A DNA stretch of 64,000 nt from Rhodoplanes serenus (GTDB taxonomy: Bacteria; Pseudomonadota; Alphaproteobacteria; Rhizobiales; Xanthobacteraceae), in NCBI GenBank assembly GCA_945893145.1, contig CAMDDZ010000007.1, positions 1 through 64,000 on the forward strand, read 5' to 3'. The first letter of the stretch is position 1. Every line of letters begins with the position of its first letter. The position numbers and the translations under genes were made by a program. The notes under the pieces are model-generated. The model was given only the letters and a program-made list of their open reading frames with translations, searched no databases and was not told where the DNA came from. Positions 47,871-56,673 of this stretch are shown one piece after another.

Positions 47871-49625
47871 ATGACAGCACAGAATCTCGCACGGCTCGTG
47901 GCCGACACCGAATCCATTTCGATTGCGGCCACCGAGCCGCTCGGCCGCGTCGTGTCCGTGAGCGGCGCTCAAGTCATCGCGCAGTTCTCCTCCGAGTCGT
48001 TGTCGAAGTCCGAGGATCATCCGGAGATCACGGTCGGCACGTTCCTCGGCATCCGCAACCGCAATTCGCTGGTGATCGGCGTGCTGTGCGAGATCTCGCT
48101 CGACAACCTCTCCGCCGGTGAGCAGCCCGTCAACGTCACCGCGCGGCTCGACCTGCTCGGCGAAATCCTCACCGACAAGGCAGGTAACAGCTATTTCCAG
48201 CGCGGCGTGATGGTCTATCCGAAGCTCGGCACCGCCATCGTCCCGGTCGGCAATCGCGAGCTGCGGCTGATCTTCGACGTCTCCGGTCCCAACACCATCA
48301 ACGTCGGTCATCTCCAGCAAGACAGCTCGATCGGCGCCTACGTCGACGTCGACGACATGGTGCGCAAGCATTTCGCCGTGTTCGGCTCGACCGGCGCCGG
48401 CAAGTCGTCCGGCGTCGCCCTGATCCTGCGTGAGATCATGCAGGTGCGGCAGGATCTGCGCATCCTGCTGATCGATCCACACAACGAATATGGCGAGTGC
48501 TTCGGTGCGGCCTCCTATGTGGTGCGGCCCGGAAACCTGCGGCTGCCGTACTGGTTGTTCAATTTCGACGAGATCGTCGAAGTGTTCTTCGGCCGTCGCA
48601 CCGAGTTCGACGAGGAGATCGGTCTGCTCGCCGAACTCATCCCGCTCGCCAAGAACGACTATGCGCGGGCCCGTCAGGGTGGTCCGGTGCACTACAAGCA
48701 ATTTGAGCCGGAGGGCGGCAAGTACACGGTAGACACGCCGGTGCCGTATCGCATCGAGGATTTGATTGCGCTCGTCGACAGCCGGATGGGCAAGCTCGAG
48801 AATCGTGCGGTCGCGGTGCACTACCAGCGGTTGCTGATGCGCATCAATGCGGCGCGCAAGAACCCGCGCTACTCGTTCATCTTCGACGAGTCGGGTGGCG
48901 GCGGCGGCGACAACATGGTCGACATTCTGTGCCAGCTGCTGCGCCTGCAGCACGACGGCCAGCCGATGACGGTCATGCAGCTCGCAGGTTTCCCGGCCGA
49001 GGTGTTCGACGCCATCGTGTCGGTGCTGTTCCGGCTCGCATTCGAGTTCGGCCTGTGGAGCGATGGCGCGCTGCCGCTGCTCATCGTTTGCGAAGAGGCG
49101 CACAACTATGCCAACGCCGACCGCAGCATCGGCTTCCGCCCGGCGCGCGAGGCGGTCTCGCGCATCGCCAAGGAGGGCCGCAAGTACGGCGTGTTCCTGG
49201 CCCTCGTCTCGCAGCGCCCGGCGCAGATCGATCCGACGCTGATCTCCCAATGCAGCACGGTTTTCGCCATGCGCATGGGCAACGAGAGCGACCAGCGCAT
49301 CGTGCGCGCTGCGGTGTCCGATCCGGCCAATCGTCTGCTCGGCTTCCTGGCGTCGCTCGGCACCCGCGAGGCGCTGGCGTTCGGCGCCGGCGTTCCGGTC
49401 GCCACGCGGCTTTGCTTCAAGCAATTGCCCCCTGACTTCATTCCACGCAGCGAAGCGGTGTCGGGCGGCCGGGTCGACAAGGGCACCAAGGTCAACAAGA
49501 CGCTGGTCGCCTCGGTGGTGGCGCGCTGGCGCGGCGTCGCGCTGAGCAACAAGCCGCAAGAAGATGCGCAGCGGCCGCGCTTGCCGGAAGGCGTGTTCAT
49601 GCCCGCGCCAGTAGGGCGGCGCTAG
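47871..49625 (+). CDS. HerA-like (DUF87) hexameric ATPase
   Basis: This 584-residue ATPase of the HerA/FtsK superfamily has an N-terminal HAS-barrel-like domain (about 20-150). Walker A is GSTGAGKSS (172-180), and the Walker B-like strand LLIVCEEAHN lies at about 403-412. An Arg-finger-type region SQRPAQIDPTLISQC follows. HerA proteins pump or translocate DNA and usually pair with NurA, or in defence loci with Sir2 or other effectors. No such partner is adjacent: the next genes are a secreted protein and tadA. The start at 47871 is favoured; 47844 is an alternative. The role is probably DNA processing, but the context gives no confirmation. Confidence 0.88.
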   Translation: MTAQNLARLVADTESISIAATEPLGRVVSVSGAQVIAQFSSESLSKSEDHPEITVGTFLGIRNRNSLVIGVLCEISLDNLSAGEQPVNVTARLDLLGEILTDKAGNSYFQRGVMVYPKLGTAIVPVGNRELRLIFDVSGPNTINVGHLQQDSSIGAYVDVDDMVRKHFAVFGSTGAGKSSGVALILREIMQVRQDLRILLIDPHNEYGECFGAASYVVRPGNLRLPYWLFNFDEIVEVFFGRRTEFDEEIGLLAELIPLAKNDYARARQGGPVHYKQFEPEGGKYTVDTPVPYRIEDLIALVDSRMGKLENRAVAVHYQRLLMRINAARKNPRYSFIFDESGGGGGDNMVDILCQLLRLQHDGQPMTVMQLAGFPAEVFDAIVSVLFRLAFEFGLWSDGALPLLIVCEEAHNYANADRSIGFRPAREAVSRIAKEGRKYGVFLALVSQRPAQIDPTLISQCSTVFAMRMGNESDQRIVRAAVSDPANRLLGFLASLGTREALAFGAGVPVATRLCFKQLPPDFIPRSEAVSGGRVDKGTKVNKTLVASVVARWRGVALSNKPQEDAQRPRLPEGVFMPAPVGRR

Positions 49626-49754
49626 CCTACCCAATCTGAACGCTCGCTGAACCGCCGGTTCGGAAAGCCTGCCGCCGCACGCGCGACGGCAAATCGCTCA
49701 TTGAATTGTGGCCGGATCGGCGCGCACAAACGGGCGCGCCGTTCTGAAACGGTC

Positions 49755-49783
49755 TTGAGCAAGGGCCGCAAGCTCGCTAGCAT
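49755..49783 (+). promoter_or_regulatory. Candidate sigma70-type promoter
   Basis: TTGAGC (49755-49760) and TAGCAT (49778-49783) are separated by exactly 17 nt, giving a predicted transcript start near 49790 and a leader of about 75 nt before the small secreted protein gene. Upstream, GAACC-GCC-GGTTC near 49647 could end the HerA-like transcript. The rest of 49626-49864 shows no gene. Confidence 0.42.
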
Positions 49784-49864
49784 TTCGAGTCGCGACACAA
49801 TGTTGTCACCGGCCAAGGCGACGGTTGGGGGCTTCTCGGGGAAATTTCAGCAGGACATCACATC

Positions 49865-50365
49865 ATGAAGACGGATCGGTTGTCTGCGCGCTTCCTGCCG
49901 GCAGTGGCGGTGTCCGCCATCGCGGCTCTCACGCTCGTCGGCGCTCAGCACGTCATGGCGCAGGAGTCGCGCTTCTGCTCGACGCTCGACCGCGTCATGC
50001 GGGACAAGCCGAACGATTTCGAAACTTTCAAGACCGGGGAGTATTACGACAGCACGAAGGAATGGGATGCCAGCATTGAGTTGCCACGGCTGCGCACCTG
50101 CCGGGTCGATATCGAGCTGAAGAACTACAATTGCTACACGGTCGGGTTGACCGCCACCGAGGCTAACCGCAGCGCTAGCGACCTCAAAGAAATCATCTCC
50201 GGTTGTCTCGGCACCAACCCCGGCGCGCCGCGCGTCAAAGAGGATTCCGAACGCACCCGCACTGTCTATGTGTGGCCGAAGAAGCGCGGCGCCGAGGTCG
50301 AGCTCGTGCTGCGTCTCGGCAAGCAGGAGCGGCCGCGCAACTCGGTGTTCGTGTACGTCCAGTAG
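49865..50365 (+). CDS. Hypothetical small exported protein
   Basis: This 166-residue protein is not recognised. A signal peptide is evident, with a basic start MKTDRLSARF, hydrophobic core VAVSAIAALTLVGA and likely cleavage after VMA before QES. The mature part (about 135 residues) has four Cys residues at spaced positions (FCSTL, RTCRVD, YNCYTV, SGCLG), which could form two disulphides in the periplasm. It ends in a beta-rich EVELVLRLGKQERPRNSVFVYVQ-like region. A candidate promoter lies 82 nt upstream. It ends 18 nt before the convergent tadA stop. Confidence 0.75.
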   Translation: MKTDRLSARFLPAVAVSAIAALTLVGAQHVMAQESRFCSTLDRVMRDKPNDFETFKTGEYYDSTKEWDASIELPRLRTCRVDIELKNYNCYTVGLTATEANRSASDLKEIISGCLGTNPGAPRVKEDSERTRTVYVWPKKRGAEVELVLRLGKQERPRNSVFVYVQ

Positions 50366-50383
50366 GCCTTGGGCTGAAGCAAT

Positions 50384-50827
50384 TTAACCCCGCCGCGCGG
50401 CGAAGAAGCCGCGCAGCAGGGCGGCCGCATCGCCCTCGTTGATCCCGCCATAGACCTCCGGCCTGTGATGACAGGTCGGGGAGGTAAAGAAGCGCACACC
50501 ATGCTCGACGGCGCCGCCCTTGGGATCGGGGGCGCCATAATAGAGTCGCCGGATGCGCGCGAACGAGATCGCCGCCGCGCACATGGCGCAGGGCTCGAGC
50601 GTCACGTACAGGTCGCAATCGGTCAGACGCTCGGAGCCCAGCGCTGCGGCGGCAGCGCGAATCGCCAGCAATTCGGCGTGTGCGGTCGGGTCGTGGTCGC
50701 GCAGCGTGCGATTGCCGGCCTGCGCGATCACGGTGCCGTCGCGCACGATGGCGCAGCCGACCGGCACCTCGCTGGCGGCTTGCGCCGCGCGGGCCTCCTG
50801 CAAGGCCAGATCCATCAACGACGGCAT
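50384..50827 (-). CDS. tadA: tRNA-specific adenosine deaminase TadA
   Basis: This 147-residue enzyme deaminates A34 of tRNA-Arg(ACG) to inosine. The zinc-site motifs of the cytidine deaminase fold are present: HAE (TAHAELLAIR, with the catalytic Glu) and PCAMC. The proton-shuttle environment and the C-terminal helix are normal. The start at 50827 is chosen because MPSLMDLAL matches the family opening; the frame to 50869 adds arginine-rich residues. It is divergent from the rluB-type gene with 76 nt between starts, an arrangement I recall from other Hyphomicrobiales. Confidence 0.94.
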   Translation of the reverse strand: MPSLMDLALQEARAAQAASEVPVGCAIVRDGTVIAQAGNRTLRDHDPTAHAELLAIRAAAAALGSERLTDCDLYVTLEPCAMCAAAISFARIRRLYYGAPDPKGGAVEHGVRFFTSPTCHHRPEVYGGINEGDAAALLRGFFAARRG

Positions 50828-50903
50828 CGCGTTTCTCGCGGTCCGGGCGCCGCACCGTATCCGCGACACGGACCGGCAACTCTGCTATCAGCCGCACCAT
50901 AAC

Positions 50904-52022
50904 ATGACCCAGCACAGCGACGAGCCACGCCCGCACAGCGGCCGCAAATTTCGCGGCAAGCGGCTGCGTACGTCATTGCCGCGGCCCGAGGCCCCGGCCG
51001 CGCCGTTGCCCGAGCGGAAAGCTGCCGAGCGCATCGCCAAGGTGATAGCGCGTGCAGGGGTGGCGTCGCGCCGCGAGGCGGAGGCTCTGATCGCTGCGGG
51101 CCGCGTTTCGGTCAACGGCGCGGCGATCTCTTCGCCGGCGCTCAACGTCACGCCGCAGGATCGCGTCGTGGTTGACGGCAAGCCGCTGCCGGGCCGCGAG
51201 CGGACGCGGCTGTTTTTGTTCCATAAGCCCAGCGGCCTCGTCACCACCAGCGTCGACACCCACGGCCGGCCGACCATCTTCGGCGCGCTGCCCAAGGACC
51301 TGCCGCGCCTCGTCAGCGTCGGCCGTCTCGACCTCAACACCGAGGGTCTGCTGCTGTTGACCAATGACGGTGGGCTCTCTCGCGCGCTCGAATTGCCGGC
51401 GACCGGCTGGCTGCGGCGCTATCGCGTTCGCGCCTTCGGCAAGATTACCCAGGATCGGCTCGACCGGCTGCGCAACGGCATCGAGGTGGACGGCGTCCAC
51501 TATGGCGCGATCGAGGCCACGCTTGAACGCGAACAGGGCTCGAACGTGTGGCTCAGTTTTGCCATGCGCGAGGGCAAGAACCGCGAGATCAGGAACGTGC
51601 TGCGCGAGCTCGGGCTGCAAGTGAACCGGCTGATCCGCATTTCGTTCGGGCCGTTTCAACTGGGCGATCTGCCGGCGGGCGCGGTCGAGGAGGTCAAGAC
51701 ACGCACGCTGCGTGAGCAGCTCGGCGAGCGGCTTGCGGCGCAGGCGGGCGCCGATTTTTCCGCTCCGATTGTCGAGCGTGCACCGGCCGATCGGCCAGTG
51801 CAGCCGTCCTCCCGTCACGCCGAAACGCGAGTGGAGCAAGCTTCGAAGGGCGGCGCTTCAAAGGGCAGCGCTCCGAAAGGCCGCGGCCCGGGCCGTTCGT
51901 CCCCGGAGCGCGGCCGCGGCAAGCCGTTCGAGGCCCGCGATCGGCGGGCGGCTCAGGATGACGTCGAGAGGCCGCCGCGCGGGCGTCGTCACCGCAACGA
52001 TCATCGCAAACGGGACCGCTGA
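50904..52022 (+). CDS. rluB: 23S rRNA pseudouridine synthase, RsuA/RluB family
   Basis: This 372-residue enzyme isomerises a uridine of 23S rRNA (position 2605 in E. coli RluB). An S4 RNA-binding domain (about 47-110, KVIARAGVASRREAEALIAAGRV) precedes the catalytic domain, whose Asp lies in GRLDLNTEGLLLLT. The last 80 residues are a Lys/Arg/Gly/Pro-rich low-complexity tail (repeated SKG units and RDRR), probably disordered and RNA-binding. Such a tail is common in alphaproteobacterial versions. It is followed immediately by rsmD (TGA directly before ATG), so the two are co-translated. The RluB rather than RluE/RsuA assignment is by general similarity. Confidence 0.92.
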   Translation: MTQHSDEPRPHSGRKFRGKRLRTSLPRPEAPAAPLPERKAAERIAKVIARAGVASRREAEALIAAGRVSVNGAAISSPALNVTPQDRVVVDGKPLPGRERTRLFLFHKPSGLVTTSVDTHGRPTIFGALPKDLPRLVSVGRLDLNTEGLLLLTNDGGLSRALELPATGWLRRYRVRAFGKITQDRLDRLRNGIEVDGVHYGAIEATLEREQGSNVWLSFAMREGKNREIRNVLRELGLQVNRLIRISFGPFQLGDLPAGAVEEVKTRTLREQLGERLAAQAGADFSAPIVERAPADRPVQPSSRHAETRVEQASKGGASKGSAPKGRGPGRSSPERGRGKPFEARDRRAAQDDVERPPRGRRHRNDHRKRDR

Positions 52023-52583
52023 ATGCGCGTCGTCGGCGGCCGATTCGGCGGGCGCACGCTGAGCGCACCGAAGTCGCAGGCGATCCGCCCGACCGCCGAT
52101 CGCCTGCGCGAAGCCGTGTTCAACGTGCTGGCACACGCCTACGGCGATCCGGTTGCGGGGGCGCGCGTGCTCGACCTGTTCGCCGGCACTGGCGCGTTCG
52201 GCATCGAAGCGATGTCGCGTGGGGCTGCGTTTGCGCTGTTCGTCGATGACGGCGCCGAGGCGAGGGCGCTGCTGCGCGGCAATGTCGAGACGCTCGGCCT
52301 CGGCGGCACCACCAAGGTCTATCGCCGTGACGCCACCAAGCTCGGGCCGGTTAGCCCGCTCGACCCGTTCGGGCTGGCCTTCCTCGATCCGCCCTATGGC
52401 GCGGGCCTTGCGGAGAAAGCGCTAACCTCCGCGCGCGACGGTGGCTGGCTCACGCCGGACGCGCTGATCGTGGTCGAGGAGGCTGCGGATGCCGGTTTCA
52501 CGCCGCCCGTAGGCTTCGACGCGCTGGAGCGGCGCGACTATGGCGACACGCAGGTGACGTTCCTGCACGTTACTCCACGGTGA
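52023..52583 (+). CDS. rsmD: 16S rRNA (guanine966-N2)-methyltransferase RsmD
   Basis: This 186-residue SAM-dependent enzyme methylates G966 of 16S rRNA. The family opening MRVVGGRFGGRTL, RPTADRLREAVFNVL, the SAM motif VLDLFAGTGAFGIEAMSRGA and the catalytic DPPYGAGL are all visible. The start codon directly abuts the stop of the pseudouridine synthase gene. Its last 14 bases overlap the 3' end of the convergent tctC gene (52570-52583). Confidence 0.95.
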   Translation: MRVVGGRFGGRTLSAPKSQAIRPTADRLREAVFNVLAHAYGDPVAGARVLDLFAGTGAFGIEAMSRGAAFALFVDDGAEARALLRGNVETLGLGGTTKVYRRDATKLGPVSPLDPFGLAFLDPPYGAGLAEKALTSARDGGWLTPDALIVVEEAADAGFTPPVGFDALERRDYGDTQVTFLHVTPR

Positions 52584-53544
52584 TGCCGGCGGCCTTGATC
52601 ACCTTGCCCCAGCGTTCGATGTCGGCGCGCAGGAACGTGCTGAAATAGGCCCCGGTGCGCTGGTTGGGCGGCAGGATTTCGAGGCCGAGGTCTTCCAGTT
52701 TCTTGCGGATTTCGGGCCGCGCCACCATCGTCTCGATCGCCCGGTGCAGCTTGTCGATGATCGGTTGCGGCGTGCCCTTTGGCAAAAAGAAGCCGTTCCA
52801 CACCGTCGCTTCGACGCCTGGCAGCCCCTGCTCACCGGTGGTGGCAAGGTTCGGGATGATCGAGGCGCGGCGCGGCGCCATTACGGCGATGCCCTTCACG
52901 GTGCCTTGCGTAGCTTGCGCTGCGCCGCTTTGGATCGTGGTGCACATGTAATCGATGCGGTCGGCGATCACGTCCTGCAACGCCGGGCCTTCGCCGCGAT
53001 ACGGCACGTGCGTGATGTCGACGCCCAGCGTGAAGTTCAAAAGCGCGCAGGGCAGGTGGGTGCCCGAGCCGACGCCGGCGGAGGCGTACTGCATCGTCTT
53101 TTGGTTCGCCTTCATGTAGGCGATCAGCTCTTGCAGGTTGTTCACCGGCAGGCCCTTGCGGGCGAGCAGGATGCGCGGCGATTCCGTCACCATCGCGACG
53201 GCCTCGAAATCCTCGGCGGAATCGAAGGGACGCTTCTTGTAGAGCGACTGGCTGTAGACGTGGGTGCCGCTGTTGCCGATCAGGAACGTGTAGCCGTCGG
53301 GCGCCGCCTTGGCGACGCGCGCGCTGCCCACCGTGCCGGCCGCGGCGCCGATGTTTTCGATCACCACCGTCTGGCCGAGCGCTTCACCGATTGCGAGCGC
53401 CTGCAGGCGGGCGCTGGCGTCGATGCCGCCGCCCGGCGCGAACGGCACCACCAGCGTGATCGGCCGTGTCGGCCAGTCCTGGGCAGCGACGGGGGTCGCG
53501 ACAGCCGTCAGCGCGGCGAGCGCCACAATTCCAAGATTCTTCAC
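52570..53544 (-). CDS. TctC/Bug family substrate-binding protein (tandem copy 3)
   Basis: This 324-residue periplasmic binding protein has a signal peptide (MKNLGIVALAALTAVATPVAA before QDWP) and the Bug hallmarks ITLVVPFAPGGGIDASAR and PDGYTFLIGNSGTH. It is the last of three tandem tctC genes on the minus strand, 11 nt after the previous one. Its 3' end overlaps rsmD by 14 bases. No TctA or TctB gene is near. The three copies differ enough to bind different carboxylates. Confidence 0.92.
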   Translation of the reverse strand: MKNLGIVALAALTAVATPVAAQDWPTRPITLVVPFAPGGGIDASARLQALAIGEALGQTVVIENIGAAAGTVGSARVAKAAPDGYTFLIGNSGTHVYSQSLYKKRPFDSAEDFEAVAMVTESPRILLARKGLPVNNLQELIAYMKANQKTMQYASAGVGSGTHLPCALLNFTLGVDITHVPYRGEGPALQDVIADRIDYMCTTIQSGAAQATQGTVKGIAVMAPRRASIIPNLATTGEQGLPGVEATVWNGFFLPKGTPQPIIDKLHRAIETMVARPEIRKKLEDLGLEILPPNQRTGAYFSTFLRADIERWGKVIKAAGITVE

Positions 53545-53555
53545 TCTGAGTCTCC

Positions 53556-54536
53556 CTATTCGATTTGTACGCCGCTCGCCTTGATCGCCGAGCCCCAGCG
53601 CTCGATTTCGGTCTTGAGGAACTGGTTGAGATATTCCGGCGAGCGGCGGTCCGGCGCGATGTTCGTGACGCCGAGCATCTTATACCGCGCCTGCACGGCC
53701 GGCGTGTCGAGCGCACCGCTGATGGCCTTGGCGAGCTTGTCGACCGCGACTTTCGACGTGCCCTTGGGGAACGAGAACGCGCCCCAGGCGCCGCAGTCGA
53801 TACCCTTCAATCCCTGCGAGTCGGATGTCGGCACGTCCTCCAGGCCGGGGCCTGGCTCCGATCCCATGGTCGCCAAGACCTTTACGGTGTGGCTGCGAAT
53901 CTGCGGGATCGCGGTCGAGATCTGCTCGAACATGTAATCGAGGCGGCCGGCCAAGAGATCCTGCATCGCCGGACCGGCGCCGCGATATGGCACGTGCGTC
54001 GCCTTGGCGCCCGTCGCCTGATCGAACAGGATGGCGCAGACGTGGCCGCCCGAGCCGACGCCGGGCGAGCCGTACTGCATCTTGTCACCGTTGGCTTTCA
54101 CGTAAGCGACGAAATCGCGGAAGTTGTCGGCCGGAAAATCCTTGCGCACGATCAGCACGCGCGCCGAGTCGTTGTGCAATGCGACGTGCTCGAAATCGGT
54201 GACGGGGTTGTAGAGCTGGCGCTTGTAGAGCGCCGGGTTCTGGGCCAGCACGGCGCTGCCGGACAACAGCAAGGTGTAGCCGTCGGGTGCCGCCTTGGCG
54301 ACGCGCGCCGCGCCGGTCGAGCCGCCGGCGCCGCCGACGTTCTCGATGATGAGCTGCTGGCCGAGGATTTCGCTCATCCGCGCCGTTACGATGCGGGCGA
54401 CGGTGTCGACCGGTCCGCCGGCTGCCCAGGGCACGTTCACGGTGATCGGGCGGCTCGGCCAGTCCTCGGCGGAAGCCGGACCTGCAAGGCCTCCCAATGC
54501 GGCTGCGAGAACAAATCCGAACACGGTTTTGCGCAT
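53556..54536 (-). CDS. TctC/Bug family substrate-binding protein (tandem copy 2)
   Basis: This 326-residue periplasmic binding protein has a signal peptide ending before EDWPSRPIT and the family patterns ITVNVPWAAGGPVDTVAR, IIENVGGAGGSTGAARVAK and PDGYTLLLSGS. It is the middle gene of the tandem trio, 88 nt after the upstream copy and 11 nt before the next. It is recognisably paralogous to both neighbours. Ligand unknown. Confidence 0.92.
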   Translation of the reverse strand: MRKTVFGFVLAAALGGLAGPASAEDWPSRPITVNVPWAAGGPVDTVARIVTARMSEILGQQLIIENVGGAGGSTGAARVAKAAPDGYTLLLSGSAVLAQNPALYKRQLYNPVTDFEHVALHNDSARVLIVRKDFPADNFRDFVAYVKANGDKMQYGSPGVGSGGHVCAILFDQATGAKATHVPYRGAGPAMQDLLAGRLDYMFEQISTAIPQIRSHTVKVLATMGSEPGPGLEDVPTSDSQGLKGIDCGAWGAFSFPKGTSKVAVDKLAKAISGALDTPAVQARYKMLGVTNIAPDRRSPEYLNQFLKTEIERWGSAIKASGVQIE

Positions 54537-54624
54537 GGCGGTCTCCTGTATTGTGACGGAGACTTGCCGCCGCCGGGATCGAGGTCAAGCGGCGCTATTG
54601 CCGCGCCGGCATGCCTGCGGACTA

Positions 54625-55605
54625 TCATTCGATGAGGAGGCCGCTGGCCTTGATCGGGCCCTCGTATTTCTTGATCTCGTCCTCGACGAATTTCGCCGCG
54701 TAGGCCGGGCTGCGGCGGTCTTTCGCGGGAATGTCGATGCCGAGCGCGTGCAGCCGTTTGATCGTCTCGGGCGAATCGAGCGCCTCGCTGATCGTGGCAT
54801 TGAGCTTGCGAACGATCGGCTCAGGCGTGCCCTTGGGCAGGAAGATGACGTTCCAGCTTCCGGCGTCGAAGCCCGTCATGCCCTGCTCCTGCGCGGTGGC
54901 CAGATTGGGCATCAGCGGAGCGCGCCGCGCCGCCAAAAGCGCCAGCGCCTTGATCGACTGGTCGCGCACCTGCGGATAGGCGCTGGTGATGATGTTGCAG
55001 CTGTAGTCGATGCGTCCGGCGAGCAGATCCTGCATGGCCGGATTGCCACCGCGATAGGGGATGTGCGATGCGTCGACGCCGGCCGACGCGTTGAACAGCA
55101 CACAGCCCATGTGAATGGCGGAGCCGACGCCTGCCGAGCCGAACTTCAGCGCACCAGGATGTGTCTTGGCGTAGGCGATGAACTCCTGGAGATTGGTAGC
55201 CGGAAAATCCTTGCGCGTGACCAGGAGCAGCGGCGTTTCGGCGGTCAGAATGACCGGCTCGAACTCGGCCATGACATTGTAAGCCGGATGTTTGTAGAGC
55301 CACTGGTTTTGCGCATGCGTGCCGACGCTGCCGAGCACGAATTGGTAGCCATCGGGCGTAGCCTTGGCGATGCGGTTCGCGCCGGTCATGCCGCCCGCGC
55401 CGCCGACATTCTCGATCACGACTTGCTGGCCGAGGATTTCAGCCATGCGTGCGCCGAGCGCGCGGCCGAGCAGATCGACCGCGCCTCCAGCGGCAAACGG
55501 CACCACCATGGTCACGGGGCGGTTGGGCCAATCCTGCTGCGCCTGCGATGGCGCGACGGACAAAAGCAGGCCAAGCGAAGTGAGGGCGGACAGCGTGCGT
55601 GACAT
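54625..55605 (-). CDS. TctC/Bug family substrate-binding protein (tandem copy 1)
   Basis: This 326-residue periplasmic binding protein starts at 55605 with a signal peptide (MSRTLSALTSLGLLLSVAPSQA before QQDWPNRPV), preceded by a GGGAG ribosome-binding site. A longer frame to 55653 is unlikely. Family patterns are VTMVVPFAAGGAVDLLGR, VIENVGGAGGMTGANRIAK and PDGYQFVLGSVGTH. It heads the tandem trio, so any promoter lies in the 119-nt gap shared with the divergent gene at 55725. Ligand unknown. Confidence 0.92.
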   Translation of the reverse strand: MSRTLSALTSLGLLLSVAPSQAQQDWPNRPVTMVVPFAAGGAVDLLGRALGARMAEILGQQVVIENVGGAGGMTGANRIAKATPDGYQFVLGSVGTHAQNQWLYKHPAYNVMAEFEPVILTAETPLLLVTRKDFPATNLQEFIAYAKTHPGALKFGSAGVGSAIHMGCVLFNASAGVDASHIPYRGGNPAMQDLLAGRIDYSCNIITSAYPQVRDQSIKALALLAARRAPLMPNLATAQEQGMTGFDAGSWNVIFLPKGTPEPIVRKLNATISEALDSPETIKRLHALGIDIPAKDRRSPAYAAKFVEDEIKKYEGPIKASGLLIE

Positions 55606-55724
55606 GGCGATCTCCCAATGCGGGCGTAGGCTAGGGCGTGAACCCATGAACACGCAACCACAGCCTTCACATCCGTAGTGATTGACCCAAAGCGGGCACT
55701 ATCCCAACGTGAGCACACACAGAG

Positions 55725-56633
55725 ATGATCACCCTCACCAAAGTTCGCGAACTTAACCTTTCAGCCGCGACTGCGGGGCGCCCCTTGCATTTGAGTGCCG
55801 CAAGCGGGCTCGCGTGCCTTAACTCTTTCAACTACGTCGTTGCTGACGACGAACTTCACCTCGGCGTGTTTCGCGCCAACTCCAGCGAACCCGGTCATCT
55901 GATTCGGTTGTTCGGTGGCGAGCTGCCCGCTTCCAAAGCCGACCGCAAGAAGCAAAAGCCCGACTTGGAAGCGCTCACGCTGCTTCCTGCTTACGGGGAT
56001 TACCCTCACGGCGCGCTTTTGGCGCTCGGCTCCGGCTCCAGGCCCAATCGGCGCTTGGGCGCTTTGCTCGGACTGGACGCGCAAGGCGCTGTGCGCGGGT
56101 CACCGCAGGTCGTCGATCTTTCGCCAATTCTTGCCCCCCTCGACGACGAGTTCCCTGCGCTCAACATCGAAGGCGCTGTCGTGAGCGGCGGCGAGCTGCG
56201 ATTGTTCCAGCGCGGAAATAAACGCCATGTCGATAACGCTGTCATACGATTTCCACTTTCGGCTTTGCTCGACACGTTGAGCTCCGAGAATACCGGCGCG
56301 ATCAAGCCATCAGCCATCGCTACATTCGACCTTGGGCAGATCGATGGAATTCCGCTCTGCTTCACCGACGCAGCGGCTTTGCCGGATGGCGCAATGGTGT
56401 TTACAGCTGTCGCGGAAGATACCGACGACGCCTACAACGATGGAGCTTGTGTTGGCGCAGCCATCGGAATCGCGGACCACAAACTGCGCTGCCTGCATCG
56501 GCTGGAGCGGCCCTATAAGGTCGAAGGTGTGGATGCCCGAATGGAAGGCGATGTCGTAAGTCTTTTGCTTGTGACCGATGCCGACGACGCCGATACCCCG
56601 GCAGTCCTGTTCTCAGCGACCATCCCACGATGA
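55725..56633 (+). CDS. Uncharacterised probable beta-propeller protein (DUF6929-like)
   Basis: This 302-residue protein resembles a family of unknown function that I recall under the name DUF6929; the number should be checked. Typical phrases are VVADDELHLGVF, RLFGGELP, KPDLEALTLLP, HGALLALGSGSRPNRRLG and LNIEGAVVSGGELRLFQRGN, which read like successive blades of a propeller. No signal peptide is present. Codon use is visibly less GC-biased than in neighbouring genes (e.g. AACTTAACC and many T-ending codons), which may reflect later acquisition. It is divergent from the tctC trio and convergent with mutL. Confidence 0.72.
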   Translation: MITLTKVRELNLSAATAGRPLHLSAASGLACLNSFNYVVADDELHLGVFRANSSEPGHLIRLFGGELPASKADRKKQKPDLEALTLLPAYGDYPHGALLALGSGSRPNRRLGALLGLDAQGAVRGSPQVVDLSPILAPLDDEFPALNIEGAVVSGGELRLFQRGNKRHVDNAVIRFPLSALLDTLSSENTGAIKPSAIATFDLGQIDGIPLCFTDAAALPDGAMVFTAVAEDTDDAYNDGACVGAAIGIADHKLRCLHRLERPYKVEGVDARMEGDVVSLLLVTDADDADTPAVLFSATIPR

Positions 56634-56673
56634 CCCGAATTTATGAATCCACGCCCTGCACGGCACGACGGAA

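Noticed and set aside
47871-49625. Anti-phage defence island around the HerA-like gene
   Set aside because: No nuclease, Sir2, restriction, retron or toxin gene flanks it; the neighbours are a secreted protein, tadA and rRNA-modification genes.
47829-49634. A 601-codon minus-strand frame opposite the HerA-like gene
   Set aside because: Low-complexity antisense shadow of a well-conserved ATPase with Walker motifs.
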